The position numbers and the translations under genes are program-made. 59,590 nt of DNA from Planotetraspora thailandica (lineage in GTDB: Bacteria > Actinomycetota > Actinomycetes > Streptosporangiales > Streptosporangiaceae). Where the stretch lies: contig NZ_BOOR01000071.1 in assembly GCF_016863335.1 (NCBI RefSeq), forward strand, positions 1 to 59,590, written 5' to 3'. Positions 32,255 through 41,845 of this stretch are shown piece after piece (position 1 is the first letter of the stretch; each line of letters begins with the position of its first letter). The notes below the pieces were generated by a model. It was not told the DNA's origin and ran no database searches. It was given only the letters and a program-made list of their open reading frames with translations.

Positions 32255-34186
32255 GTGCCCGAATCACTTCGGCGAGTCGTTCCCGCTCTCGCCCTCGCGG
32301 CGGCGCTGGCCACGGTCGTGGGAACCGCTCCCGCGCAGGCGGAGGCCAAGCCAGAGATCCAGGTCAAGCAGGGAGTCACCCAGCCCGTCTTCTCCTACGC
32401 CGACGCCGTTCGCGAATACGTCTACGTCGAATCGAGCGTGGACAGCGACGGAGACGGCGCCAACGACCGCGTCCGGGTCGACATCATCCGGCCGAAGGAG
32501 TCGAACCAGGGCCTCAAGGTCCCGGTGATCATCGATGAGAGCCCTTACTACGACAACTCGGGCCGAGGCAACGAGTCGGAGCGCAAGACCTACGACGCCG
32601 CCGGCAACCCGCTCAAATTCCCCCTGTTCTACGACAACTACTTCGTGCCGCGCGGCTACGCCGTACTCGACGTGGACATGATCGGTACGACGAAGTCCGA
32701 CGGATGCCCGGACATGGGCGGCAAGGCCGACGTGCTCGGCGGCAAGGCCGTCATCGACTGGCTGAACGGCCGGGCGAAGGCCTACGACGCCGCAGGGAAC
32801 CCGGTCAAGGCGACCTGGACCACCGGCAAGGCCGCCATGATCGGCAAGTCGTACGACGGCACCCTCGCCAACGCCGTCGCCGCCACGGGCGTCAAGGGGC
32901 TCGAAACCATCGTGCCGATCAACGCGATCAGCTCGTGGTACCGCTACCAGCGGATGAACGGCGTTGTCTACAACTACAACTACCCGTCCTACCTCACCAA
33001 CGTGGTCGACACCGATCCCGACGCCAAGTGCGCCGCCGTACGCGCGGGCCTGGACGCGGCCGCCGGCGACGACACCGGCAACTACAACGCGTTCTGGCAG
33101 GAGCGCGACTACCTCCACGGGACGGTCTCCGACGTACGGAAGGTCCGCGCCAGCGTCTTCGCGGTGCACACGCTCAACGACCTCAACGTCAAGACCGACA
33201 ACCTCTCCACCTGGTGGGACGCGCTCGGCGACAGGAACGTGCCGCGCAAGATCTGGCTCGGGCAGTACGAGCACGTCGACCCGTTCGACTACCGCCGCGA
33301 CGTCTGGGTCGACACCCTGCACCGCTGGTTCGACTACTGGCTGTACGGCGTGAAGAACGGGATCATGCAGGAACCGCGGGCCGACATCCAGACGGGCCCC
33401 GACTCCTGGATCACGCAGAAGGACTGGCCGGCGCCCCACACGGACAAGGTCGCCTTCCGCCCCACCGCGGACGGCTCGCTCGGCCTCGCCAAGGGCGCCA
33501 AGGGCACGACCGCCACGTTCACCGACATCCGCCAGTCGGAGAACGCCATGACCGCCGACGTGGGAACCCCCGCCGCCGGCCGCGCCGCGTTCACGACCGG
33601 CGAGCTCCCCGTCGACCTGCGGATGTCCGGAACCCCCACGGTCTCCCTGAAGGTCACACTGGACAAGCCGACCTCCAACCTCACCGCCCTGCTCGTCGAC
33701 TTCGGCGAGGAGGCCCGGGTCGACTGGCGCTCCGGAGGCGGCATCACGACCAACACCGACGAGACCTGTTACGGCGAGAGCACCGAAGCCGACGACGCCT
33801 GCTACCGGACGACCACCACGAGGGTGGCGACCCGGCCGCTGGAGATCGTGGCCCGCGGCTGGATCGACGTGCAGAACCGCGACTCGCTGACGACGTCGTC
33901 CCCCCTGCCTGCCGGGGAGTCTGGCACCGTCACGTGGGACACCCTGCCGCAGGACTACACCTTCAAGCAGGGCCACCGGCTGGGCGTGATCCTCGCGGGC
34001 ACCGACTCCAGCTACGTCCGTGACGCGGCCACCGGGGCCGCGGTCACCGTCGACCTGGCCAAGAGCAAGATCACGCTGCCGCTGGTGACCGGCACATCGC
34101 TGGACACCGCCGGCTTCGGCAAGAAGCAGGGCTGGCACGGCCCCGCCAAGGTGGACCTGCCGACCCCGCAGGCACGCCTGTTCTGA
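32255..34186 (+). CDS. Secreted Xaa-Pro dipeptidyl-peptidase (S15 / CocE-NonD family)
   Basis: 643 residues with a signal peptide (residues 1-30, PALALAAALATVVGTAPAQA, cleavage after AQA). The S15 alpha/beta-hydrolase core shows YVESSVDSDGDGANDRVRVDI, the nucleophile in MIGKSYDGTLANAVAA, the catalytic Asp region HTLNDLNV and His in GQYEHVDPF. The C-terminal jelly-roll-like domain (from about 430) is typical. Cleaves dipeptides from proline-containing peptides outside the cell. GTG start after GGGAGGA. A single-gene unit with a terminator downstream. Confidence 0.92.
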   Translation: MPESLRRVVPALALAAALATVVGTAPAQAEAKPEIQVKQGVTQPVFSYADAVREYVYVESSVDSDGDGANDRVRVDIIRPKESNQGLKVPVIIDESPYYDNSGRGNESERKTYDAAGNPLKFPLFYDNYFVPRGYAVLDVDMIGTTKSDGCPDMGGKADVLGGKAVIDWLNGRAKAYDAAGNPVKATWTTGKAAMIGKSYDGTLANAVAATGVKGLETIVPINAISSWYRYQRMNGVVYNYNYPSYLTNVVDTDPDAKCAAVRAGLDAAAGDDTGNYNAFWQERDYLHGTVSDVRKVRASVFAVHTLNDLNVKTDNLSTWWDALGDRNVPRKIWLGQYEHVDPFDYRRDVWVDTLHRWFDYWLYGVKNGIMQEPRADIQTGPDSWITQKDWPAPHTDKVAFRPTADGSLGLAKGAKGTTATFTDIRQSENAMTADVGTPAAGRAAFTTGELPVDLRMSGTPTVSLKVTLDKPTSNLTALLVDFGEEARVDWRSGGGITTNTDETCYGESTEADDACYRTTTTRVATRPLEIVARGWIDVQNRDSLTTSSPLPAGESGTVTWDTLPQDYTFKQGHRLGVILAGTDSSYVRDAATGAAVTVDLAKSKITLPLVTGTSLDTAGFGKKQGWHGPAKVDLPTPQARLF

Positions 34187-34200
34187 TCCGCCGCTACCCG

Positions 34201-34232
34201 GGTTCCCCGTCGCTGCACAGCGGCGGGGAACC
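34201..34232 (+). terminator. Hairpin terminator after the S15 peptidase
   Basis: GGTTCCCCGTCGCTG (34201-34215) / CAGCGGCGGGGAACC (34218-34232): 15-bp stem with one G-U, 15 bp after the stop codon. Confidence 0.7.
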
Positions 34233-34388
34233 TCGCGTTCGGGGACATCGGAGATGAAATGAGATGGCGGTCGTACAAGACGCTGTGAGCGGTTTGGGCG
34301 GTCCGCTGGGACGGCCGGGCGGCGTTTCTCATCCCGGGTTCAGGAACAATTCAGGCAGCTCCCACATTGAGTCGCGACCGTTGTCGGC

Positions 34389-34835
34389 ATGAGGGAGCTG
34401 ATGACCCGGCTGGAGCCGCCAACGGTGCGGCAGGTGGGCATACGCGAGCAGCTGCCCAGCTTCGTGATCATCGGGCTCGTCTGCACCGTCGTCCAGCTCG
34501 TGCTGTACACGCTGCTGCGCCCGCCCATGGGACCGGTGCCGGCCAACGTCGTCTCGTACCTGCTCGTCGCGGTGGTCAACACCGCAGCCAACCGCCGTTT
34601 CACGTTCGGGGTGAGCGGGTCGCGCAATGCCGTACGGCACCACATCGAAGGCGGGGCGGCCTTCGTGCTGGGTCTGGCGGCGAGCACCGGAGGGCTGGCC
34701 GTCGTCAACGCCGCCCGGCCGGGCGGCTCCTGGCTCGCCGAGGTCGGCGCCCTGCTGGGATGCAACTTCTTCGCGGCCGTGCTGCGCTTCCTGTTGCTGC
34801 GCTCCTGGGTCTTCCACCCACGCCGGATCCGCTAG
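34389..34835 (+). CDS. GtrA family membrane protein
   Basis: 148 residues with four transmembrane helices (LPSFVIIGLVCTVVQLVLYTLL; PANVVSYLLVAVVNTAANRRFTF; AAFVLGLAASTGGLAVV; LLGCNFFAAVLRFLLLRSWVF). The NTAANRRFTFG and FFAAVLRFLLLRSWVF pattern is the GtrA/DPMS-type signature; such proteins are thought to flip or present polyprenyl-linked sugars. No glycosyltransferase is adjacent, so the partner is unknown. Confidence 0.9.
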   Translation: MRELMTRLEPPTVRQVGIREQLPSFVIIGLVCTVVQLVLYTLLRPPMGPVPANVVSYLLVAVVNTAANRRFTFGVSGSRNAVRHHIEGGAAFVLGLAASTGGLAVVNAARPGGSWLAEVGALLGCNFFAAVLRFLLLRSWVFHPRRIR

Positions 34836-34909
34836 CCGGAGCCGCCCGGCATGGGCGCGTCCCGCCACGGAGGACGTGGCGGGACGCGTGAAGGCGTCGC
34901 GGGCCGCAC

Positions 34910-35269
34910 TTACAGGCCGCGCTCGAAACCGCCGTAGTAACCGCCCAGCTGGTCGCGGTAGGCGGGGTCCTTGAAGGCGGTGTCCTCGAACTCCGGTGCG
35001 TTCTTGATCTCTTCCTTCGTTCTGGAGACGAAGACCTTCTCCTCCTGCGGATCGATCCGCGTGACCGTGCCCGCCGGCAGGACCACCTTCTTGCCGAAGA
35101 TCCAGGGCCCGGTGTCGACGACGAGGTAGCTGTCTCCCACCTCGTAGTTCGACTCGTCCACCGAGCCGATCCTGCCGTCGGTGGCCTCCACGGTGAAACC
35201 GGTGACGTCGAGCGTCCTGTCGCCGTACAGGTCCTGGCGGTAGGTCCAGAGGTTCTGGTTCGGCTGCAT
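34910..35269 (-). CDS. PRC-barrel domain protein
   Basis: 119 residues from an ATG with GAAGGAGA upstream. Residues 15-75 read as a PRC barrel (LDVTGFTVEATDGRIGSVDE, SYLVVDTGPWIFGKKVVLPAG, VTRIDPQEEKVFVSRTKEEI), the small beta-barrel found in photosynthetic reaction centres, RimM and many actinomycete stress proteins. The C-terminus (AYRDQLGGYYGGFERGL) is Gly/Tyr rich. Soluble; role unknown. Divergent from the copper operon with the CsoR operator between. Confidence 0.88.
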   Translation of the reverse strand: MQPNQNLWTYRQDLYGDRTLDVTGFTVEATDGRIGSVDESNYEVGDSYLVVDTGPWIFGKKVVLPAGTVTRIDPQEEKVFVSRTKEEIKNAPEFEDTAFKDPAYRDQLGGYYGGFERGL

Positions 35270-35410
35270 GCCGTGCTCTCCTTCGAGCTGAGGCGATGTT
35301 GCGGACGTCACCCCCTCTGCCCGGCGTGAGGATCCCAAACAGGGGTCGCGGGCGCACGTCTTTCTCTGACCGGCTGACCAGGCACTTCGGCCCTGCCCAG
35401 AAACGGAAGG

Positions 35411-35430
35411 CATACCATAGGGGGGTATGG
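35411..35430 (+). promoter_or_regulatory. Putative CsoR operator
   Basis: CATACCATAGGGGGGTATGG: inverted repeat ATACC / GGTAT flanking a G-tract, the classic form of CsoR/RcnR sites, 37-56 bp upstream of the csoR start. Cu(I) binding to CsoR would release it and induce the operon. Confidence 0.7.
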
Positions 35431-35466
35431 TGTTATGGTACGCATCGTAAGGATGGAGGCGGAAAG

Positions 35467-35748
35467 ATGGCGGGATACACGGCGAGCAAGGAGGAGCACC
35501 TCCGGCGGCTGAGGCGCGTCGAGGGCCAGATCCGCGGCCTGGAGCGCATGGTCGACGAGGACAAATACTGCATCGACATCCTCACCCAGGTGTCGGCGGC
35601 CAACAGGGCGCTGCAGGCCTTCGCCCTGGAGCTGCTCGAGGAGCATTTGGCCCACTGTGTCGCGGAGGCCGTCGCCAAAGGCGGCGCCGAGGCCGACGCC
35701 AAGGTCAAGGAAGCCTCCGACGCCATCGCGCGCCTCGTCCGTTCCTGA
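35467..35748 (+). CDS. csoR: Copper-sensing transcriptional repressor CsoR
   Basis: 93 residues, all-helical CsoR/RcnR fold. The Cu(I) ligand set Cys-His-Cys is present at Cys35, His60 and Cys64 (DKYCIDIL and EEHLAHCVAEAV), which matches the spacing of M. tuberculosis CsoR. RRLRRVEGQIRGLERMV is the family signature. Leads an operon with a copper chaperone, a His-rich protein and a copper ATPase, supporting copper as the inducer. The operator lies directly upstream. Confidence 0.93.
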   Translation: MAGYTASKEEHLRRLRRVEGQIRGLERMVDEDKYCIDILTQVSAANRALQAFALELLEEHLAHCVAEAVAKGGAEADAKVKEASDAIARLVRS

Positions 35749-35773
35749 TCGACATAGAACTGGAGTTTTCGTC

Positions 35774-35986
35774 ATGACCACCGCGACCTACACCGTCACC
35801 GGGATGACCTGCAGCCACTGCGTCGCCTCCGTCAAAGAAGAGGTCGGCGGAGTTCCGGGAGTCTCCGGCGTCGAGGTCGACCTCGCCACGGGCCTTGTGA
35901 CGGTGGACAGCGACGCCCCGGTCGACGCGACCGTGATCAGGGCAGCCGTCCAGGAGGCCGGCTACGACGTGGTGGATCAGCCGTGA
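35774..35986 (+). CDS. copZ: Copper chaperone (HMA domain)
   Basis: 70 residues, a single heavy-metal-associated domain. Cu(I) ligands sit in GMTCSHC (Cys13, Cys16), followed by VASVKEEVGGVPGVSGVEVDLATGLVTV, the ferredoxin-like fold. Delivers Cu(I) to the P-type ATPase encoded downstream. Starts 26 bp after csoR; the last TGA overlaps the next gene's GTG (GTGA). Confidence 0.93.
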   Translation: MTTATYTVTGMTCSHCVASVKEEVGGVPGVSGVEVDLATGLVTVDSDAPVDATVIRAAVQEAGYDVVDQP

Positions 35987-36870
35987 ACCCCGTCGCCAAG
36001 TTAGGCGTGTACGCCCTCGGGCTGGTGGTCATCTTCGGGGTGGCCCTCGGGGTCGGCTCCGCCGTTGATCCGGCCCCCGCCGCGAGCAGGTCGAACGCGG
36101 GCCCACACGACGCCGGCGGGCACGATGGGGGCCACGACGGCGGGCACGCCACGGCGGAGCCCGCCGGGGGACACGTGCCGGGCGGCCTGCAGACCTCGCA
36201 GGACGGTTACACGCTCGTCCCGCAGACGACCACGCTCATCCCGGGTAAGACGGCCGAGTTCCGGTTCACGGTGACCGGACCGGACGGCAGGCCGGTGACG
36301 GCCTACCGAACCGAGCACGACAAGAAGCTGCACCTCATCGTCGTCAGCCGCGACCTGGGCGACTACCGGCATCTTCATCCCGAGGAGGCGGGCGGGGGCG
36401 TCTGGTCGACACCCCTGACGCTGCCCGAGGCCGGGGTGTACCGCGCGTTCGCCGACTTCGCGCCCGACCGGCACGCGGGCCTCACCCTCGGCGCCGACCT
36501 GTTCGCCCCCGGCCCGTACACACCGCGTGCGCTACCCGCCGCCGGCCGTACCGCTGACGTCGACGGCTACACGGTGAGCCTGGCCGGCACGCTCACCCCG
36601 GGCACGGCGAGCAGGCTGACCCTCACGGTCACCGAGGACGGCACGCCCGTCACCGACCTGGAGCCCTACCTCGGGGCCTACGGCCACCTGGTCGCGCTAC
36701 GCGCGGGAGACCTCGCCTACCTGCACGTCCACCCGGACGAGACGGGCAAGGCCGGACCCGAGGTCACCTTCGAGGCCGAGGTGCCGAGCGGCGGGGACTA
36801 CCGACTGTTCTTCGACTTCCAGCACGGGGGAGTCGTGCGCACCGCGGCGTTCACCGTGAAGGCCGGCTGA
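35983..36870 (+). CDS. His-rich membrane-anchored protein of the copper operon
   Basis: 295 residues. One N-terminal transmembrane helix ([22 protein letters not shown]), then a short [18 protein letters not shown] stretch with regularly spaced His likely to bind metal, and two beta-sandwich-like halves ([13 protein letters not shown]...[40 protein letters not shown]) each ending in His pairs ([16 protein letters not shown]). The duplicated HLHP/HVHP motifs suggest two copper sites outside the membrane. Translationally coupled to copZ. No experimentally known family comes to mind. Confidence 0.85.
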   Translation: MNPVAKLGVYALGLVVIFGVALGVGSAVDPAPAASRSNAGPHDAGGHDGGHDGGHATAEPAGGHVPGGLQTSQDGYTLVPQTTTLIPGKTAEFRFTVTGPDGRPVTAYRTEHDKKLHLIVVSRDLGDYRHLHPEEAGGGVWSTPLTLPEAGVYRAFADFAPDRHAGLTLGADLFAPGPYTPRALPAAGRTADVDGYTVSLAGTLTPGTASRLTLTVTEDGTPVTDLEPYLGAYGHLVALRAGDLAYLHVHPDETGKAGPEVTFEAEVPSGGDYRLFFDFQHGGVVRTAAFTVKAG

Positions 36871-36916
36871 CATGAACACTCCGGCAACCGGCGGCATGAC
36901 GCGGAAAGGAGAGGCG

Positions 36917-39151
36917 ATGACGTCCGTCATCGACGACAGGCCGCACACCGGCGGCTCGGTCGAGCTCGCGATCGGCGGCATGACCTGCGCGTCCTGTGCC
37001 ACCAGGATCGAGCGCAAGCTGAACAAGCTCGACGGGGTCACCGCTGCGGTCAACTACGCCACCGAGAAGGCCAAGGTGACCTTCCCCGCGGGGCTCGACC
37101 CCCGGGACCTGGTCGCCGAGGTCGAGAAGGCCGGATACACGGCCAAGCTGCCCGAGCCCGAACCGGAGGAGCGGGAGCCGGAAGACGACCTCAGGCCGTT
37201 GCGGACGAGACTGACCATCTCGCTGGTGCTGGCCGTACCCGTGATCGCGATGGCGATGATTTCGCCTCTGCAGTTCACCTACTGGCAGTGGTTGTCGCTG
37301 ACGCTGGCCGCGCCCATCGTGGTCTACGGCGGATGGCCGTTGCACAAGGCGGCGTGGACGAACCTCCGGCACGGTGCGGCGACCATGGACACCCTGGTGT
37401 CGGTGGGCACGATCGCCGCGTTCGGCTGGTCGTTGTGGGCGCTGTTCCTCGGGACGGCGGGCACGCCCGGCATGACCCACGGCTTCGAGTTCACGACCAC
37501 ACGCGGCGATGGGTCGGGGAACATCTACCTGGAGGCCGCAGCCGGCGTGACCGCCTTCATCCTGGCGGGCCGCTATTTCGAGACCCGCTCCAAGCGCCGC
37601 GCGGGCGCCGCGTTGCGCGCGCTGATGGAGATGGGCGCCAAGGACGTGACGGTCCTCCGCGACGGCGCCGAGGAACGGGTACCCGTCGACCGTCTGGCGG
37701 TGGGCGACCTGTTCGTCGTACGGCCAGGCGAGAAGATCGCCACTGACGGCGTCGTCGAGGAGGGCACGTCTGCCGTCGACGCGAGCATGCTGACCGGCGA
37801 GTCCGTCCCGGTGGAGGTGCGGCCCGGCGAGGCGGTCACCGGTGCGACGGTGAACGCGGGCGGCCGGCTGGTCGTGCGCGCCACACGGGTCGGCGCGGAC
37901 ACCCGGCTCGCGCAGATGGCCCGCCTGGTCGAGGAGGCGCAGACCAGGAAGGCCCAGGTGCAACGGCTCGCCGACAAGATCTCGGCGGTCTTCGTGCCCG
38001 CTGTGATCGCACTGGCCGTCGGCACGCTGGGCTTCTGGCTCGGCACCGGCCAGGGAGCGGCGGCGGCCTTCACGGCGGCGGTCGCCGTGCTGATCATCGC
38101 CTGCCCCTGCGCGCTCGGCCTGGCCACCCCCACGGCCCTGCTCGTCGGTACGGGCAGGGGCGCACAACTCGGCATCCTCATCAAGGGGCCGGAGGCGCTG
38201 GAGTCGACCCGCCGGGTAGACACGATCGTCCTGGACAAGACCGGCACCGTCACCGAGGGCCGCATGACCCTGGTCAAGGTCGTCGTCGGCCAAGGGGAGA
38301 ACCGCGATGAGGTGCTGCGGCTTGCCGGGGCGCTGGAGCGCGGCTCCGAGCACCCGATCGCCCAGGCGATCGCCAGGGGAGCGGCGGAAGAAGTCGGTGG
38401 CCTGCCCGTCCCCGGCGACTTCACCAACGTGGAGGGCCTGGGCGTCCAGGGCGTCGTGGACGGCCATGCCGTGCTCGTCGGCCGGCCCCGGCTGCTCGCC
38501 GAATGGTCACAGCACCTTCCCGGCGACCTGGAGCGGGCCTTGCACGAGGCACAGGACGCCGGCCGTACGGCTGTCGCGGTCGGCTGGGACGGCAGGGCCC
38601 GCGCGATCCTCGCGGTCGCCGACGTCGTCAAGCCGTCCTCGGCCGAAGCGGTCTCCCGGCTGCGCAGGCTCGGCCTGGACCCCGTGCTGCTGACGGGGGA
38701 CAACGAGACCGTCGCCCGGTCCGTGGCCGCCGACGTCGGCATCACCGAGGTGATCGCCGAGGTGCTGCCCGCCGACAAGGTCGCCGTCGTCAAGGAACTG
38801 CAGAGCCGCGGGAAGGTCGTGGCGATGGTCGGCGACGGCGTCAACGACGCGGCCGCGCTCGCTCAGGCCGACCTCGGCCTGGCCATGGGCACCGGCACCG
38901 ACGTGGCCATCGAGGCCGCTGACCTGACGCTGGTACGCGGCGATCTGCGCGTCGCGGCCGACGCGATCAGGTTGTCGCGCCGGACGTTGCGCACGATCAA
39001 GGGCAACCTGTTCTGGGCCTTCGCCTACAACCTGGCCGGCCTGCCGCTGGCCGCCACCGGGCTGCTCAGCCCGATGATCGCGGGCGGCGCGATGGCGTTG
39101 TCCAGTGTCTTCGTGGTGAGCAACAGCCTGCGTCTGCGCCGCTTCAAGTAA
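36917..39151 (+). CDS. copA: Copper-exporting P1B-type ATPase
   Basis: 744 residues. N-terminal metal-binding domain GGMTCASC (Cys24, Cys27), actuator TGES ([11 protein letters not shown]), transmembrane metal site [13 protein letters not shown] (CPC, the Cu(I) subclass), phosphorylation [11 protein letters not shown], the nucleotide-domain SEHPIAQ (HP motif) and hinge [10 protein letters not shown]. Eight transmembrane helices expected. The ATG at 36917 has AAAGGAGAGG upstream and is preferred over in-frame ATGs at 36872 and 36896. Exports Cu(I) from the cytoplasm; last gene of the CsoR operon, followed by a strong hairpin. Confidence 0.95.
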   Translation: MTSVIDDRPHTGGSVELAIGGMTCASCATRIERKLNKLDGVTAAVNYATEKAKVTFPAGLDPRDLVAEVEKAGYTAKLPEPEPEEREPEDDLRPLRTRLTISLVLAVPVIAMAMISPLQFTYWQWLSLTLAAPIVVYGGWPLHKAAWTNLRHGAATMDTLVSVGTIAAFGWSLWALFLGTAGTPGMTHGFEFTTTRGDGSGNIYLEAAAGVTAFILAGRYFETRSKRRAGAALRALMEMGAKDVTVLRDGAEERVPVDRLAVGDLFVVRPGEKIATDGVVEEGTSAVDASMLTGESVPVEVRPGEAVTGATVNAGGRLVVRATRVGADTRLAQMARLVEEAQTRKAQVQRLADKISAVFVPAVIALAVGTLGFWLGTGQGAAAAFTAAVAVLIIACPCALGLATPTALLVGTGRGAQLGILIKGPEALESTRRVDTIVLDKTGTVTEGRMTLVKVVVGQGENRDEVLRLAGALERGSEHPIAQAIARGAAEEVGGLPVPGDFTNVEGLGVQGVVDGHAVLVGRPRLLAEWSQHLPGDLERALHEAQDAGRTAVAVGWDGRARAILAVADVVKPSSAEAVSRLRRLGLDPVLLTGDNETVARSVAADVGITEVIAEVLPADKVAVVKELQSRGKVVAMVGDGVNDAAALAQADLGLAMGTGTDVAIEAADLTLVRGDLRVAADAIRLSRRTLRTIKGNLFWAFAYNLAGLPLAATGLLSPMIAGGAMALSSVFVVSNSLRLRRFK

Positions 39152-39168
39152 GCCGTTTCAAGTGAGCC

Positions 39169-39204
39169 GCGTGCCCCCGGGAGGTGGTCGTCCCGGGGGC
39201 ACGC
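39169..39204. terminator. Hairpin terminator after copA
   Basis: 14-bp perfect stem GCGTGCCCCCGGGA (39169-39182) / TCCCGGGGGCACGC (39191-39204) with an 8-nt loop. Convergent with the EEP gene, so it may serve both strands. Confidence 0.75.
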
Positions 39205-39250
39205 GCGTGTCCACCGGGACGACATCGTGCTGAAGTAGGCGGGCTCAACC

Positions 39251-40270
39251 TCAGGTGGCGGGCGGGAGGACGAGTTCGGCGAACACGGCATGGTGGTCGG
39301 TGACGGGCAGCCGGTGCACGCCGAACGCGCGCACGCCCACACCGGGGCCTGCCAGCACGTGGTCGAGCGTCACCGGCGGGATGGCGAAGCCGTTGAAGTG
39401 CCACGGCTGGTACGGCCACGTCGTCGCCAGGCCCTGCCCCATGGTGTCGGCGGCGTCATGGTAGCCCTCGGCCAGCAGGCGCCGCGTCGGCGCGTGATCG
39501 AGGGTCGCGTTGAAATCGCCCGCCAGCACGCTTGACGCTCGCGGCCGGCCGCTCAGCGCCGCCAGCCCCTCCGCCCAGCACGCGAACCTGTTCTCGTAGC
39601 GGGGAGCGCAGGGATGCACGGACACGATCTCGACCGGCCCCGCGCCGGGGACGTCCACGCTCGCCCGTGCCTGCCCGAACCCCCCGAGCTCGATCGCCTC
39701 ATCAGGAGTGACCGGAAACCGGGCATAGATCCCGGAGCCGCCGACCCCTGGCCGTGAACGATCCACCTTGTACGGCAGCAGCCCCTCCAGCCCGTCCCTC
39801 TTCAGCTCTGCCGCGGCGGAGGGGGTCAGCTCCTGAAGGGTCAGCACGTCGGGGCGGAGTCTCCGTACGAGGTCGATGAGGGCGGGCCCGGGCACCGACC
39901 CCTTCAGGAGGTTGGACGTCAGCACACGCAGGGGCGGCCCGGTCGTGTGCCCACCCGCAGGAAGCGCCCGCGGCAGGACGTGCGCCGCGAGCGTGGCCGT
40001 ACTCATGAGACTCACGGCCAGGGCCGTCCAGCGGCGCGACGCGAGTGCGGTGATCACCGCGACGATCGAGGCCGGGGCGACATAGGGCGTGAATCCCACG
40101 AGCTGCACCCAGCGGAAATCCACGTCGGCGGGGATCGTCCGCAACACCGCCCAGCCCGCGAACGGCGCGACGGCCAGCCAGACGAGCACGCTCACCCACC
40201 GTCGCGGTGGGCGGCTGTTCCGATCGTCGGCTGCCTGTGGGCCGGAGACTTCGGCGATCATGCGGCACAT
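39251..40270 (-). CDS. Membrane-anchored endonuclease/exonuclease/phosphatase family protein (VanJ-like architecture)
   Basis: 339 residues. Three N-terminal transmembrane helices (WVSVLVWLAVAPFAGWAVL; VGFTPYVAPASIVAVITALA; LAVSLMSTATLAAHVL) followed by an EEP domain facing outside: LTSNLLKG, LTLQELTPSAAAEL (catalytic Glu), VSVHPCAPRY, VLAGDFNATLDHAP and VTDHHAVFAEL (His). This order, three helices then EEP, is that of VanJ-type teicoplanin-resistance proteins, which may act on lipid-linked cell-wall intermediates; DNase-like activity is the alternative. Starts at 40270 or 40261. Confidence 0.85.
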   Translation of the reverse strand: MCRMIAEVSGPQAADDRNSRPPRRWVSVLVWLAVAPFAGWAVLRTIPADVDFRWVQLVGFTPYVAPASIVAVITALASRRWTALAVSLMSTATLAAHVLPRALPAGGHTTGPPLRVLTSNLLKGSVPGPALIDLVRRLRPDVLTLQELTPSAAAELKRDGLEGLLPYKVDRSRPGVGGSGIYARFPVTPDEAIELGGFGQARASVDVPGAGPVEIVSVHPCAPRYENRFACWAEGLAALSGRPRASSVLAGDFNATLDHAPTRRLLAEGYHDAADTMGQGLATTWPYQPWHFNGFAIPPVTLDHVLAGPGVGVRAFGVHRLPVTDHHAVFAELVLPPAT

Positions 40271-40447
40271 GCTCGCACGGACAGATCGCCGGCGGGCGTG
40301 GATTCAGGCTGCCGCAGACGCGGCTGGGACCGGCTCGCGGGCATGCGGCACGTCACCCCGACTTGTACGGAATTTCCGGCATGGTTCATCCCCTATTCGG
40401 CTCACCTGAACAGGATCAAGAAACGCCCCCTGACAGGAGAAGTGCGA

Positions 40448-41791
40448 ATGCGTCCCCTGAACATGCTGGCACCCGCCGCGCTGACGATCTGCGTGCTCTG
40501 CGCCTCCGCCCCGGCGACGGCGTCGGTGGCGAAGGCGCTGCCCACTGCGCTGCCCACCGTGGCGCCCCGCGTCGAGACCCCGGCGCTCTTCGATGACGAG
40601 GCCGGCGGCAACGCCAACGGCGACGACCCGGCGATCTGGGTGCACCCCGCCTCCCCGGAGAGCAGCGTGGTCGCCACCACCGCGAAAGAGGGCGGCCTGT
40701 ACGCCTACGACCTCGGCGGCAGGCAGCTTCAGCACATTCCCGCCCCCGCCGCACCCAGTGCGGACGACGAGCCGGGACGGCTGAACAACGTGGACGTCGT
40801 CTACGGCCACGCCTCCGCCGGCAAACGGTCCGACATCCTGATCGCCTCCGACCGCGGATCCGACAAGCTCCGCGTCTACCGGGTCGACCCGGCGAAGGCG
40901 GCCCGCGGTCAGGCGCCGCTCACCGACATCACCGATCCCGCCGCGCCGTTCATCTTCAACTCCACCCAGGAGGAGGTGAACGAGGCCGAGACGGTCTACG
41001 GCCTGGCGGCGTGGAAGCGCCCCTCGGGCACCTACGTCGTGGTGAGCAGGCGGCACACCACCCGGCTGGCGCTGCTCAAGCTGACCGACGCCCCCCACGG
41101 GAAGGTCGGGTACACGCTGATCCGCACCATCGACCTGCCGTCGAGCTTCCCGCTGCCCGGCGGCGGCCGGTGGACCCCCTGCGACGAGCCCGGAGTCGGG
41201 CCCCAGGTCGAGGGCATGGTCGTCGACGCCCGGACGGGCACCCTGTACGCGGCTCAGGAGGACGTCGGCGTCTGGCGCATCTCCGGCGACCTCACCGGCT
41301 CGCCCGCGCTGATCGACCGCGTCCGGGAGTTCGGAGTGCCCGCCACCTACGACCCCGGCACAGAGGAGTGCGTGCCCGGAGCCGACCCCGGATTCGGCGG
41401 ACGCCACCTGTCGGCCGACGCCGAGGGCTTGACCATCTATTACGGCAAGGGCGGCAGCGGGTACCTGATCGCCTCCAGCCAGGGCGACGACACCTTCTCC
41501 GTCTACGACCGGTCCGGCAGGAACGCCTACATCGGGTCGTTCCAGGTCGGCGACCACCACGGCGTCGACGGTGTGCAGGCCAGCGACGGCGCGATGGTGG
41601 TCAACGTGCCGCTCGGCCGCCGGTTCCCCAAGGGCCTGTTCGTCACCCACGACGGCGCCGACACCCCCGAGGCGCTCGACCCTGAGGGCGAGGCGCGGGA
41701 GAAGACGAACTTCAAGTACGTGAAGTGGGACGACATCGCCGGCCGTCTGGGTCTCGACGTCGACACCAGCAGCTGGAATCCGCGCGGCTGA
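40448..41791 (+). CDS. Secreted phytase (beta-propeller 3-phytase)
   Basis: 447 residues starting at an ATG with AGGAGAAG upstream. A signal peptide (residues 1-26, LAPAALTICVLCASAPATA) precedes a six-bladed phytase propeller: GGNANGDDPAIWVHP, TTAKEGGLYAYDLGGRQLQ, RLNNVDVVYG, ASDRGSDKLRVYRV, EVNEAETVYGLA, EGMVVDARTGTLYAAQEDVGVW, HLSADAEGLTIYYG, SSQGDDTFSVYDR and FQVGDHHGVDGVQASDG. The acidic Ca/phosphate-binding residues in these blades are conserved. Releases phosphate from phytate outside the cell. Followed by a 13-bp hairpin terminator. Confidence 0.92.
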   Translation: MRPLNMLAPAALTICVLCASAPATASVAKALPTALPTVAPRVETPALFDDEAGGNANGDDPAIWVHPASPESSVVATTAKEGGLYAYDLGGRQLQHIPAPAAPSADDEPGRLNNVDVVYGHASAGKRSDILIASDRGSDKLRVYRVDPAKAARGQAPLTDITDPAAPFIFNSTQEEVNEAETVYGLAAWKRPSGTYVVVSRRHTTRLALLKLTDAPHGKVGYTLIRTIDLPSSFPLPGGGRWTPCDEPGVGPQVEGMVVDARTGTLYAAQEDVGVWRISGDLTGSPALIDRVREFGVPATYDPGTEECVPGADPGFGGRHLSADAEGLTIYYGKGGSGYLIASSQGDDTFSVYDRSGRNAYIGSFQVGDHHGVDGVQASDGAMVVNVPLGRRFPKGLFVTHDGADTPEALDPEGEAREKTNFKYVKWDDIAGRLGLDVDTSSWNPRG

Positions 41792-41799
41792 GCGCACGA

Positions 41800-41828
41800 G
41801 CGCCCCGGCCGGCATCCGGCCGGGGCGC
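41800..41828. terminator. Hairpin terminator between phytase and PHB depolymerase genes
   Basis: 13-bp perfect stem GCGCCCCGGCCGG (41800-41812) / CCGGCCGGGGCGC (41816-41828), 3-nt loop, in a 54-bp convergent gap. Confidence 0.75.
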
Positions 41829-41845
41829 GGTTCAGGCGCCGATCG

